From: Chlorella sorokiniana
Taxonomy: Eukaryota; Chlorophyta; Trebouxiophyceae; Chlorellales; Chlorellaceae
Length of the DNA: 64,000 nt
Direction: 5' to 3'
NCBI GenBank assembly: GCA_025917655.1
Contig: CP084610.1
Location: forward strand, 992,001 to 1,056,000
Numbering within the stretch: position 1 is the first letter of the stretch; the number at the start of each line of letters is the position of its first letter. Below the pieces are notes generated by a model. The model was not told the DNA's origin and ran no database searches. It worked only from the letters and a program-made list of their open reading frames with translations. The position numbers and the translations under genes are program-made. Below, piece by piece: positions 45,301 to 57,035 of the stretch.

Positions 45301-45812
45301 CAGCACAAGCGGGCCCAGAGCCCGCCGCCACTGCTTGTTCCAGTCCCGACAGAGCTTGGCATCTTCACATGTCAGTGCTCATCGATTCTGAACAGACATT
45401 GTGATGGCGGCATGTGTGCATGTTGTAACTTCCCCATCCCAGTGCTTGCCATTCTTGAAGGACACCTTTTTCGGGGACAGCAGCATCACATAGCGGCACA
45501 CAGAGCGCGCTCAACCCTGTACTACAACATCGCCTTGTTCTACCCACCGTGTCGTTCCCGTTCTCATTCATCCTTCCTGCATGCCCACATCCCATCTCAT
45601 CCCCTCATATGGCCGACCTCTTCTCGGTTTTAGTTACCCGCCTTGACACGGCTCTGGCCTGCCCGGCACATTTTGATTATACACCATTACTACTCAGCGC
45701 AAATAAAGTTGCATCGTATGCCGACGCCTGCACGCCTGGCCAAACCCTGCGGCCCAACCTCGCAAGGTGCCGCGCCCCTGGGTGGTTGGTGTTCTGAATC
45801 CGCCGAGATGCG
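45301..45812. promoter_or_regulatory. Region upstream of the MYND gene, no gene seen
   Basis: A+T-richer than average (TTTTGATTATACACC near 45670, AATAAAGTTGC near 45702). It should contain the promoter of the MYND gene. No coding pattern was recognised. Confidence 0.45.
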
Positions 45813-48800
45813 ATGCGGAGTTTTTATACCCGCCTCTGCGCCCGCAGTTCGTGCGCCAAGCTGTGCGAGTGCTTGACGGCGGCGGCGGTCAACCTGCGGC
45901 GGCGGCAGGAGCAACCCCTAGCGATTTTGAACGCCATCTCAAGGGGCCTGGCCGCTGTGCTGACTCTGCTGAAAGTGGGACAGTTCTCACTGCACGATGG
46001 CGACTGCGTCCGGCTGCTCACCACCGCAGGCACGTGGGCGCTGCGGCCAGCTGACCGGTTGCCGCGAGCCGGCTGACTCCTCGTCTCCCCTCTGCCCCCT
46101 GCAGTGGTGCCCCTCGAGCTGTCGGCCAGCCGGTTGCAGGCCTTGGTTCAGGAAGCTGAGGCACTGCAGCGGCGACCGCCAAGCAGGCAGCGCAGGGCTG
46201 AGCTGTCCAGTATGAGATACAAGCTGACCGAGCTGCTGAACTCCAGCGGTTACGGCGCGTTGAAGCTGCTGGCGTGCGCATTGCCCGACTCAGCCTTGGC
46301 GCGCGGGTGCAGAGCGTGCTGCTTGCTGGGGCGCTGCGGCCGTCCTCCTTGCAGGGTTGGCTGCGAGCCACCGCCGCGGCTGCCCACTGCTACGCATGCT
46401 GGCCCAGGGGTGAGGACAAGGCGCAGAAGGGGGCCGGGGCAGCATGCGGCAGCATACAGGGCTGATATGACCAGCCTAGTGCGTGCACAGGCTGCAGTGC
46501 CATGCTCCCGCCCCGTCAGAGGGTCCATGCCGGTCTTCACTGCTCCTCAAACACCCTCTCAGCATCAGCCGACCCGCGCACGCGCCCCGCAGGCTGCGAC
46601 GGCGACGCGCACATGGCGGGGTCCTGCAGCCGCTGCTGGCGGCCGTGGCGCTGCTCATGGAAAACGAGCGAACTTGCGAGGCTATGGCTCGCCTGAGGGA
46701 CGAGGCTCCCGAGGCGCACGGCCAGCTGGTGGGGGCGGCGGCTTCGGCTTACTGCGGCCTGCTTCCGCCGGGCAGGCATCCGCTGCCCAACGACATCGCG
46801 GCGTGGGCTCTGGAGATGGCGGCAGCGTCCGTCCTGGCTGCCGACCTCGCTTCCCCGGCACGCTGGCAGCGTGACTTGGCGGCGTGGCGCGGCAGCGGCG
46901 AGGGCGCGACGCCCAGCGTGCTCCTTCGCGCCGCGGAGCTGGCATCGCCGCAGGGCCTGGCGCAGGCACCTGATGCTTGGGTGCCCTCCCGCCTGGCGAA
47001 CAGCCACCGTGTTGCGTTGCGGCTGATGCGGGATGCAGCGGACGAGCAGGAAGGCGGCGCCACCCTGCCCCCTGGCCTCCTGAGGGCGATGGTCGGCACG
47101 CTGTGCACGCTGGCGCATGCGCTGCACGACGCAGCGGCGGCCGTGGCGGCAGCGGCGCTGCCTGCTGCAGGGGAGGACCCGTTGCGCTTTGGCAGCGCCT
47201 GCTGGAGGCACCCCCAGCCGTGGACAAACGTGCTGGCAGTGTGGGCGCTGTCGGCTTCAAGCCTGGTCAATCTCGACTTCAGCCCCGCCCTGGACCGCCA
47301 CCCAGACCCTGGCGGCGCGGCCGTGACGGCCCGCACAGCCGCCGTTGCGCTGCTGCGCCTGCTGCCCCTCCTGCCGGCGCAGCCAGTGAGGCCTGGGGGA
47401 GACGCGGGCATTGTGACGGCGGCGGCGGTGGAAGCGACAGCGAGGGGTGGCGTCACCGCTCTGCACGGGCGCTTCGTGGCTGGAGGGCCGCAGACGCTGC
47501 TTGAAGAGCCGGGGTGGCCGTCACAATGCTCACGGTCGCCGTGCCGCCGATTGCGGCCAGCCTGCTTCGCCACTGTATTGGGCTCGCGCAAGAAGCGGCC
47601 GCCCATGGAGCCCCTCCATGCGCCGAGGATGGCGCCGCCGCGCTGATGTCCCTGGCCGCCGTGTGCCGCTACGCACATGCACTGGCGGCGGCGCTGGGCC
47701 TGGGAGATGCTGCGCGCACGGGCAGCGAAGCAGTGCAACGGCTGCTGGCGCTGCCCGTCGGGGCCGTGGTTTCGGGAGCTATCGAGCTGCTGGAGACAGC
47801 CTGGCAGGTTTTGAGCAGTTCAATGAGCACTGTGCCAAGCCAAACCCCGACCAGACCAGGTGGGGCGTGGTGGGCCCAGCCCTGCCCCCTCTTTGCCAGC
47901 CCACCTGTCCTGCTCGCCTGACTCCAGCTGGCAGTGCCCCCAGTGCCCCCGCGCGGCTGTTCAATCATCAGCAGGAAACGCCCCTTGCAGGCGGCGCCTG
48001 GACTGCGCTGCGCTGCTGTACGTGTCTGCGCTGCGCGCGCTGCCCCTGAGCGCGGCCAGGGCCCTCCCAAGCGGCAGCGCCCACAACGACACCGAGCTGC
48101 TGGAGGATTGGGGGAAATGCGGGAGGTCCCGCTGCGCCTCGCTGCTGCACGAGCTCAGCGCAGCGGGGCACCCCGATGGCAACCTGCTGCGCCAGCTGCT
48201 GCAGAGCGGCGGCGGCCTCCCGCTCGGGACGGCGGTCGCAGCGACGTTTGCGCAAGCGACGTCGGAGTCGCTGCAGGCGAGTGTTGGGGTTTGGCCCGGT
48301 GGTTGTGCGGCCGTGCAGGTGATCTGCGGGATTCTCGTAGCTGCAGTGCTCGTGCATTCTCAACCAACACCCCGCTGCATTGCCCTGCCCCCTTGTGCAG
48401 GTCTCTCTGCGCCAGCACACCAACCGCCGCTGCATGCCCGCGTTGGAGCTGCTTGTCGCGGCGCTGTGCCATAAGCCAGTCCCAGCAGCTGCCGCCGCGG
48501 TCATGGCCTGCGACTGCGAGCTGCTGCGCACGCTTTGCACGACTGGCAGGCAGGCGGCGGTGGCAGCAGAGGCCAATGCCGAGGTGGGACGCGCAGCTCT
48601 CAGTTGCATGTTCAAGTTGTTGAGTTTGCTGCTTCACAACAGCAACAGATAGAAGCAACAGGCTGCTGCAGTGAAGGGTACTGCCCCCCACACACACACA
48701 CACACATGCTTGCTGTGCAGGCTCATGCCGTGTTGAGCCGGGTACTGGAAGCTCTGGAGGTGCTGGTCCCGCACGTGCCGGCCCTGGACCCCGGCCTGCA

Positions 48801-49130
48801 GCGGCAGCTTCTGGACAGGCCAAGTGACGCGCAAGCTATTGGCCGCCTGCTGCAAAGCGTGGAGGCTGCGCTGCCCGCCGAGCAGCAGCGCCAGCCACGC
48901 CAGCCCCTCAGCCCCAAAGCACAACAGGTGGCGCTGCGCTGCGCTCACGCCTTGGCAGAGCTGGGCTGCGCCAACCTGCGCTGTGCCAACTTGGCCGGGG
49001 ATCCGGGGCCAGGGGGCGGCGGTGTGGCGGCTGCCACTTGGTGCGGTACTGCAGCGAGGAGTGCAGCCGGGCCGACTGGGCCGCGCACAAGGCGACGTGC
49101 CGGCTGCTGCAGCGGCAAGGCGGTCGCTGA
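45813..49130 (+). CDS. Large helical protein with C-terminal MYND zinc finger
   Basis: The probable start is the ATG at 45813 (MRSFYTRLCARSSCAKLCEC), followed by helical text (LAILNAISRGLAAVLTLLKV). Later exons carry more helices: LELSASRLQALVQEAEALQR near 46110, GGVLQPLLAAVALLMENERT near 46615, LPNDIAAWALEMAAASVLAA near 46785, LLRAMVGTLCTLAHALHDAA near 47080, CRYAHALAAALGLGDAARTG near 47665, AGFEQFNEHCAKPNPDQT near 47805, AALLYVSALRALPLSAARAL near 48010, and LEALEVLVPHVPALDPGLQR near 48750. The C-terminus is a MYND finger, a protein-binding C6HC fold: CANLRC near 48970, then C-G-G-C, Y-C-S-E-E-C, H-K-A-T-C at 49030-49105, and stop TGA at 49128. MYND proteins of this 'helical body plus terminal finger' form are numerous in green algae; their roles are unknown. 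Frame slips occur near 47515, 47800 and 49010. Confidence 0.68.
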
Positions 49131-49822
49131 TGCTTCTGACCGCCTCTGTGCCCATACTATGCAGCCTGCTCCTCAGTGCGCTGCAGCAGCTTCTGTCCCT
49201 GCTACGCCCCGTACATGACCTGCCTGAAAGTAGATTGAGCTGAATGCATGGCGGCACGTGAAGATCCAACCCTGAACCTGAAGATCAGGTGCAGCGTGTG
49301 CTGTGAAAGCTGTGTTGCATCCGGCGCCGGCACCAGTGGGACTGGAGCAGGGAGGGAACGCGGGGGTGGCGAGGGCCGGGCATGCACCGCTGTAGGGCAT
49401 GGGGTTGACATGGCAGCCGTGTTAGACTGCTGCAAGAGGCAGAAAGCAGGATCATGTTGCCTTGCAGGGCTGCGTGTGTCAGATTGCATGAGGGGCGGCA
49501 GCAAGGCGACTCCATAAGCAAGAGACGCAGCTTGCACGTCAGCACCCGTCTGCTGCCCACTCCACTGCCCCATCACACAGTCGTCACATGCTGCTGAAAT
49601 CCAATCAGAAGGCGATGGGGCATCCGCCTGCAACTGCCTGCAGCTGCAGGCAGGCACGCTGCGGCACTGGCAGCTGCCAGCAGCTGCCAGCCGGCGGCAC
49701 TATAAACGGACGCGCAGCGCTCGGCTGGTCACCACTCTCGCTCCTCGCTTCCTTCCACCGGATCTCCTAGCAATCCAAGGCCAGCAGCCAGCCGCAAGGC
49801 CCCCTGCCCACTCGCTCCCCCT
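49131..49822. promoter_or_regulatory. Duplicated spacer and promoter of the repeat-protein gene
   Basis: The left part (to about 49680) is the parent copy of the segment also found at 44898-45300. The right part ends in the promoter of the secreted protein gene, with a TATA box at 49701. Confidence 0.6.
49701..49706 (+). promoter_or_regulatory. TATA box of the secreted repeat-protein gene
   Basis: TATAAA stands alone in a G+C-rich context (GGCGGCACTATAAACGG), 122 bp upstream of the ATG at 49823. This predicts transcription starting near 49730. It is one of the few canonical TATA boxes I can see in the window and suggests a strongly or conditionally expressed gene. Confidence 0.6.
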
Positions 49823-50850
49823 ATGTTCGCCATGAGGTCCCGCCCTGCCTGCTCCCTGCTGCTGGCCTGCCTGGTGCTGTTTGCTGGGTGCATTTCGGCT
49901 GACCCCATCGCCAGTGAGTCGGGGTTGGGGAGCAGCGGCGGCAGCGGTGGCAGTGCTGTGGTGACAGCTGGCAGACGGTCGGGGCTCTGACTGGGGATCA
50001 AGCCCTGTCCTGCATCATCCAAGTGAAGCTCGTTAACACCCTTCTTCACCACCCACCTTTGCAGCCCGCAAGCTGCTGGCCACTGCAGTGGCAACGGCCA
50101 ACGCCAAGGCAGCCAACGGCGGCACCGCCGTGGCCAACTCCCAGGCCGCAGCCACGGGCCGCGGCACTGCCATTGCAAACAGCGACGCCGCCGCGGTGAG
50201 GGGCTGGGTGGCGGCACTGCCGGGCAGGCGGCAGGCTTGTGCATGACACATCTGTGCCACGCGAGTGTGCTTCGCTTGATTGGTGCCTCCCCTGCTCCTT
50301 CCTCCCCCGCAGATTGGCCGCGGATCCCTGGCAACCGCCAACGCCAACGCACAGGCCAGCGGCCACGGCACCGCCCAGGCCGACGCTCAGGCCATTGCCC
50401 GTGGCGGGAGCACCGCCATCGCCCAGGCCTCGGCCCAGGCCTTTGCCTCTGGCCAGGGCGCCGCGCTGGCTCAGGTTTGTGTGTGTGTGTGTGTATGATC
50501 CACCTCCAAAGCTTGTGTCACATCAGCTGCTTATCACCCAACCCTCTCTCCTTCGCCTGCAGGCCGCCGCAACCGCCTACGCCGCCGGCAACACTGGCGC
50601 CGCCGTCGCCCTGGCCCACGCAACCGCCACCGCCATCGGCAGCGGCGTAGCCACCGCTGATGCCCTTGCCACGGCCCTGGCCACCGGCGGCGGCTTTGCC
50701 TCCGCATTTGCGTCTGCGCTGGCGCAAGCCTTTGGCAGCAGCACCGCGCCTCTGTGCCAGGCCCTGGCCGCCGCTCAGGCCACCGCCGTGGCGCAGGGCA
50801 GCGCCGCGTTTGCGCAGGCAGCGGCGCAGGCCTTTGCTGCCTGCTTCTGA
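49823..50850 (+). CDS. Secreted Ala-alternating repeat protein, silk-like, function unknown
   Basis: Four exons (49823-49913, 50065-50195, 50313-50474, 50563-50850) join in phase to 223 codons. Residues 1-26 are a clear signal peptide (MFAMRSRPACSLLLACLVLF, then AGCISA), so the product is exported to the wall or medium. The mature chain is about twelve units of 14-17 residues. Each has Ala at alternate positions and ends in a Gly-rich turn, for example LATANANAQAS-GHG, TAQADAQAIAR-GGS, TAIAQASAQAFAS-GQG, VATADALATALAT-GGG. The alternating pattern would place Ala on one face of a beta strand and varied residues (Thr, Asn, Gln, Asp, Phe, Leu) on the other. The last two units add hydrophobic residues and two Cys (LCQAL and AACF), which could link chains. 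No known family is recognised; silk-like or beta-solenoid wall protein is inference. The alternation makes a plain Ala-rich helix less likely. Confidence 0.85.
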
Positions 50851-51294
50851 GGCGGCGGCGTGCTGGTGAACCCGTAATGCCTATCTGAAATGCTCTGAGG
50901 TGCAGCCCTTGTGGTGATTCCATGGAACTGTCCTGCCTTCCCACCCCCAAAGATTTCCTCCAGATTTCCTCATCCGCTGCTCTGCCTGATCTGTCCCGAT
51001 CCGTCCCCTGATTATTCACCCTTCCACACCCTAGCGCAAACATACCACCCCTGTAAAGCCTCCCCCACCGGAACTGGTCGCTGTCACGACGCATAACAGT
51101 GCTGTGGGCGGGGACGGGGCGTAAACGGCGCCAGCAGCCGACAGCAAGTTCTTGGGCCAGAGATGGAGCATCAGGCGTTGAGCCTCGCAGCTGCGCCCTA
51201 AGCGGGCTTCCATGCCTGCCAGGTGATGCCATGACGAGCCTCCACCCTTGAGGCGTCCATGCCAGCGGGCTCACGCCGCATGCCTTGACATGTC
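50851..51294. other. Convergent 3' region
   Basis: 3' UTRs of the repeat-protein gene (+) and the reader-methyltransferase gene (-). A TGTAA motif, the usual green-algal polyadenylation signal, occurs near 51051 in CCCCTGTAAAGCC, about 200 bp after the plus-strand stop. No gene was seen. Confidence 0.55.
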
Positions 51295-54200
51295 TCAGGC
51301 AGGCACCTGGCTGGTGCGCTGAGCATCCTGAGCATCGTTGTCCCGTGCCGCCGCCTCCTCCTGCTGCTCGTGCTGGAGCTGCGCCGCCGCCCGCTCCGCC
51401 TCAACCAGCTGCTGCCACGCCGCCGCCTCCTCCTCCTGCAGCTGCCGCAGCGCGCCAGCAGGCGCGGCTCCTCCCGCTGCCGCCGCCGCCGGGCGGCGTC
51501 GTACCGCCGCCGCACCTCCTCCAGCTGCCAAAGCGCAGCGGGAGGTGCTCTTGTCAGATGCTAGCCCTGGGGTTTGAGCAGGGCTGCCACGCTTGTTGAT
51601 AGAGCTCCACCGAGGAGGTGGTCCCTGGGCCAGCAGCCCGGCCCACCGTCAGGCTCACCTGCTGCCGCCCCTGCTCCGCCGCCGCGCGGCTGGCCAGCTC
51701 TCGCGCCGCCGCCAGCACCACTTGGTCGCCGGGGCCAGCGGCGGCACCCGCCCGGCGTGCATGGCGGCGGGGCCCAGGCCCAGGCCTGCGAGGTAGGCGC
51801 GGTTGGCGGCAATGCGCGCCTGGCGGGCCAGCTCCAAAGCGGTCAGCACCTGAGGGACTTAAAGCGAAAGGGGAGAGCGGGTCAGGGCCGGGGATTGAAG
51901 GCGGGAGGGAGGGAGGAGGAGCAAGGGTAGGAGCAAGGGCACAACGAGTGCCCAGCAGGCGAATGAAGGGAGGAAGGGCGCAGGGTTCCCATCGCGGGAG
52001 GTGGGGCAGTGGCAAGGGGAGAGGGCGGAAGTGAAGGGGAGGTGCCGGCGCGCCGCAGCTGCCGGCTGTCAGCCCCCCCCCCCCCTTGCCCCTCCCTGCC
52101 CCCTGCCCTCACCTGGCCGCTGCCCCCTCCTCGCTGTCCAGGCTGATGTTGCGCGGCGGCAGCCGGACCAGGTCCGCGAGCGTGGCGGGGCAGACCACCT
52201 GGGAGGCAGGCGGCAGCGGGTGCGGCAGCGCAGCCCTCGGCAGCGACTGCCTTGGCGGCTGACGCTCCTGCCCGCTGGCTGCCACTGTCCCGGCCTGAGC
52301 AGGGGCTGTGCAGCTGGGTGCAGCCTGCCCCCAAAGGGCGGCATCCGCCGGGAGCAGCCACTCCAGCGGGGGCGGTGGGGCGGGCGGCTGTACTCCAGGC
52401 AGGACCGGCCGCATCAGGCTGGTGGGCGGCGGCAGCCCCGCCCCATCAGCGGTGGGGCAGGGCACAGCAGCGAGCGCTGCACAGAGCGCCGGTGCAGCTG
52501 CCTCAGGGTCCGGCGCTGGGCGGGTGGGGCTGACAGAGGTGGCTGCCGCTTGCTCCGCCGCCTCCGCGCAAAAAGCAGCTGCTGAGACCCCTGGAAGCTC
52601 CCTGGCTGCTGAAGTGTGTGCGACAGGGCTGCTGCCGGCGCTGCTGCAAGCAAGGGCGTCAGAGTCGTATGGTTGGGCCGGCCGCCTCTCGCAGTGGACA
52701 GCCAGCGGAGTGCCCACCGCGGCGCCTGTCAACAGCGCTGCAGGAGGCTGCTCCTCTGCTGCTCTTCCGTCGGGCGTGCTGTGCTTGTGGTGCATGCGCG
52801 GCCCGTGCTCATGGCTCGCTGCGGCGCCGACGACGGAAAGGCCTGCCACGCCTGGCGCACGCGCGTCTTCAGCCTCTGGAGACTCCTCCACGGCCGCCTT
52901 GCCCTCCTGGCCCTCCTCGGCATCCGACCCCGCCCAGTCTATGCCCCCGCAGCGTAGTGGCCCCCAACCTGCTCGTTCTTGGACAGCGGCGTTTGGCAGC
53001 TGGTGAAGGGCGGCCTGCACGGCACACAGCGGCAGAGAGGTGGGCTCCCGGGAGAAGCAAGCAGGCATCTGAAAACGTTGTGCCTGAGCCAGCATTCGCT
53101 CCTGCCGCTGCTGCGTGTGAGCCTCCCCCTTCTTGCACCAATCCCTGCACGCACGCTCGCACCTCAGCATGGCGCAGTGCCATTCGGTGTTGTCGTCAAT
53201 GCGCTGCGCCGCCTGGAAGTCGACAATGCGCCACTTGCCGCAGGTGGTGCACTGCGCCCAGTGATCCCGGTGATTCTGGGCGGTGTAGGCGCGCAGGCGG
53301 TCCAGCAGGCGGTAGAACTCGTCGCTCTGCGGTGGAGGCGTGCATTGTTGTGTGTTTCGTGTTTGAGGGGCGGCGCTGGTGGCGCAGGGGAGGGTAGGAA
53401 GTATGGGTGATGGTGGCTCTGGGCGAGTGGGCGGTTGCGAGTAGGTGGGTAGGGTTGCGGGGGGTGGGCGTGGGCACACAAGAGCAGATAGTATCTCAGC
53501 GCCACGACACACAGCAGGGGGAGCACCAGGCCGTGTCCCGTCCGCCTTCAGCGGCCACCAGCGCACACCCACCTCCACCATCGCACGATCCACGGGTATG
53601 TTGGGCTCCCCCATGGGCTCAAAGGCATCGAAGAAGCGGGTGTAGTAGCCCCTGGGGGTGGGGGTGAGGGGGAGCAGAGGCTGTTTGGATAACAATGTGA
53701 GCCAAACTGGGTTTTGCGCTGGTGTGGTTGTGGAGGTTGTGGGCGGTTGGGGGGTTAGGGGGCCCGCAAAGGGCCGACGGGCTGCCCAGGCCGCTGAATC
53801 TGGCTTGCCAGGCCCCCATGCTGGCCGCACCTGACGTCAGTCTTAGCGATGCAAAACACGGCAATGCCAAACCCTGGGGGCAGGGTCGGGGCAGCGGGTT
53901 TGCTCTCAGACACAAAGCCACTGGTCTGCCAGGCAAGCACCGTTAACTGGTGCGCAGCCACACACAGGCACACATGCCCGCATGCCCGCAAACCCACCGA
54001 TGGGCGTCTTGTCGTAGTCCTTGAAGCGCGCGGACAGGCGGCGCAGCAGCACGCGGGGGTAAGGGCGCAGGCGCTGGAAGTAGCCGGTGTCGGTGGAGTT
54101 GCGGCACACCAGCACGCAGCACGGCACCGCCCGTTCTCTACCTCGTCGATGGCTGGGGTGGGGGGGGACGGGGGAGGGGACCATGAACGGGAAGGGGGTG

Positions 54201-57035
54201 CCGGAGAAACTCGGTGCAAAGAACGCTTAGCAGCCATGCAGCTCAGTGCACCCCCGCTTCCATACCCTGGTTGGCCAGGGTCCCACGCATCGCCCGCCAG
54301 CAAGGCAGGCGAAAGCCTGGACCCGCCCCGCGCACGCTGCGCCGCCCGCCAGCGCCCGCGCCCACCTCTGTTGACAAATCGCCACTGCACCTGCGCTCGG
54401 TAGTCTGGGTTAAGCAGCACGTGGTGCCCCGCCCAGCTGTTGCTCAGCTTCAGCCCGTTGTCCTGGGGAGCGAGGGGTGCAGGGGCACGGTTGCCGCTGC
54501 ACACACACAAGCTGTGCGCCATGTACATGGCGCTGCTGCACAGACGCCCTCTTCAGCCGCCGCGCTGACCTCGTGGCTCTCTTCCCAACTACCCATCCGC
54601 CACGTTCGTCCCGGTGCTGTCCCTATGCACCTGCTGGCTGCATGGTCCGCTGCACTCATTGCCTCCTCCCCCTCCTTCCCCCGCCCAACCTGCTTGTCGT
54701 ACAGCGCCTCCGCCGGTATGTTGGGCGCCAGCTTGGAGTTGGTGCAGGGGTCCAGCAGCCCCGCGATGTACGGCTGCCGCGCAGTCGGGCGCTCCAGCTG
54801 GAAGACGCGGAAGGCGGCGGCCTCCACGATCCAGTCGGGGTCAGGCCCATGCGCTCCGCCTCGGCGGGGGCCCCCTCCCCGCCCTCGCCCTCCCCGCGCG
54901 CCGCACCCACCTGCGCAGGGCCGCAGCGTGCCGGTTTAACGTGCATGGCCACCCAAGTGCGCCGGGAACGCGAGGTTGTGGCATGCAGGGTGCAGCGGCG
55001 GTGCAGGGGTGACAGCCGCAGGCCCCCCGTTCCCCCAAACGTCCCCTCCCCCGCCCTCCCACACACAAATGCAAACACGCACACCTCCTGATCCTCCCCG
55101 CAGCAGGGGCAGGCCCAGGCTCCCCCGGCAGCTCTGCGGCGCTGATGGCGGGGTGGTGCAGGCAGAGCGGGTGGAAGAGGCGGTCGCAGCAGATGCACTG
55201 CAGGTCGGCGCCCAGCTCGCGGCACCTGCACCAGGGGGGTCCGGGGGGGGTAGCGTACATCCAGCTGTGGGGTTTGGCATGCCGACAGCGGGCGGTGGTG
55301 TCCAGGCCAGCCAGTGCCAGTGCTCAGTCGCCCATCTCAGCGGGGGGCCTGCCCCCTCTCCCCCCACGTGCTCACAGGTAGCAGTTGTCGGGGCCTGCCG
55401 TGCCTGCAGGTACGCCTCATACAGCTGCACCATGCGCCGCCGCTCGGCCTCGGGGTCTGCGGCAGGGGAGTGCGGCAGCCGGCAAACGAGGTGGTGGGGT
55501 CTTGTTGCGGGGCGTAAGGGCTGCTGCTGCTGCTCCGTGGACCCACTGGGCGCAAAAAGAGCGTCGCTAGAGGACGCTGGGCATCAAGCTGCGGGCAGCC
55601 ATGCTGGCCCACCCCCAACCCCTCACCCTCGTGGGCCGCCTCCATCTCGCTCAGCGCCAGCTCCAGCAGGCGCATCCTGCGGGGGGGGCCAGCGTGCCAC
55701 TTTGATCCAGTGGTTGCGACGGATCGGAGGTGCAACCCCACCAAAGCTGCTCCAACCACACCCAGGCCGTCCAGCCACCAGTGCACCCCGCCAAGCACGG
55801 CCCGTCCACGCAGGCATGGCGCTCGGGAGACAGGCGGGCACGCCGCTCGGCCTCACTGGTGCTGCTGGCGCCCGGCGGCTCGCAGCTGGCGCAGGTGCTC
55901 TCCCTCGTCGGGGGGGCAGCTCGCACTCCTCCTCCCGCACCCACATGCAGCTGTGCTGGCCGTAGTAGCGCACAAGCAGCAGGCCTGGCGGGGCGGGAGG
56001 GGGTGGAGGGGCAATCAAGTGACGATCGATCCTTTTGGATTTGGATGGAAACAGCAAGGGCCCTTTCCACAGAAAATGCCTTCAAGTTCAATGCTTTTTC
56101 AAGCCCTGGGGCACGAGCTGAAGGCGCGCAGTGCGGCGCAGAGCCTCACCCGGGCGGTGCGACAGCAGCAGCTCGCCCCAGTCGCGGCGCTTGCACAGCG
56201 CGAAGGCCCAGGCCAGCCCCGGCCACAGCCCGCTGCCCGGCACCCGCACCCAGAGGCGGGTGCCGGGCGGGAAGCGGCCGCTGGGCGGCGCCTCGCGCAG
56301 CAGGCGCAGCCGCTCGGCCAGGGGCGGGCCGTGCAGGGGGCGTCGGCGGCGCGCCGCGCCTTCTTGGGCGCCCGCTCCCTGTCCAGGGCCGCCCAGCGCG
56401 GAATGGAGTAATCGACCCCGGCCGCACGCTCCCACTCCTCCTCCTTGCTGCGGGCTGCCACCTCGCGCGGCGCGCGCCGGGCTGCGGGAATCACCTCGCG
56501 CAGCCTTTGAGAGCTTTGTGGAGCGGTCAAACCACAGCGTGGCGCGCTGGCCATACTGTAAGTGTTCAACCAAATGGGTGCTGCGTATTGCTGGACAGCA
56601 ATGGGTGCCCATGCCCGCCGCCCCTGCTCACCCGGCTTCTTGGCCAGCGCGTACGGTGCCACCTGCTCCGCAGGCAGGCTCACTTTCAGTTTGCGGGTGC
56701 GGCTGTTGGGCTCAAAGAAGTCCGTCATCTGCACCACCGCCATTGTGAAGCCGCCTGGCACGGCAGGAGGCTCCACTCGTATCACCACACCCTGCAGACA
56801 GCAGCAAAATCGCGGTGTGCAACAGCCGCTGCTGCGAGGGCGACCGCGGCGACGGCGGCGGGGCCGGCAGCAGGACCGGGTACCGTCCCTTGCGTGTCGA
56901 GGGGCGTGCAAGCACGATGGATTGCTCCAATCCACCATTGCTGCTCACATGATGCTTGCCCGGGCACTTGTATGCTTCCGGGAGAAGGTCGCCATTCAGA
57001 AGCACCTCGCGTCGATTCAACCCTTTTCCTTTCAT
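51295..57035 (-). CDS. PWWP-PHD-CW chromatin protein with Dam-like adenine methyltransferase domain
   Basis: About sixteen exons. The likely ATG is 57035 (MKGKGLNRREVLLNGDLLPE); 56938 is an alternative. In order: a beta-rich N-region (VVIRVEPPAVPGGFTMAVVQ near 56800); a PWWP-like domain (RLWVRVPGSGLWPGLAWAFA near 56230, then LLLVRYYGQHSCMWVREEE near 55970); a PHD finger (DNCYL joined to CRELGADLQCICC, DRLFHPLCLHHPAI, WACPCC; 55400-55100); and a methyltransferase fold at 54900-53830. That fold has GLLDPCTNSKLAPNIPAEAL, then LSNSWAGHHVLLNPDYR with NPDY in place of the usual NPPY, QWRFVNRAIDEVENG, VLVCRNSTDTGYFQRLRPYP, and GFGIAVFCIAKTD. This order is that of phage-type Dam N6-adenine methyltransferases. 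Next come GYYTRFFDAFEPMGEPNI, a CW zinc finger (HWAQCTTCGKWRIVDF, TEWHCAML, PFTSCQTPLSKNEQ; 53260-52970), a long disordered region and a Glu/Ala coiled coil ending at 51295. Readers suggest targeting to methylated histone tails; activity is unproven. One-base slips occur at 54130, 54837, 55122 and elsewhere. Confidence 0.78.
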
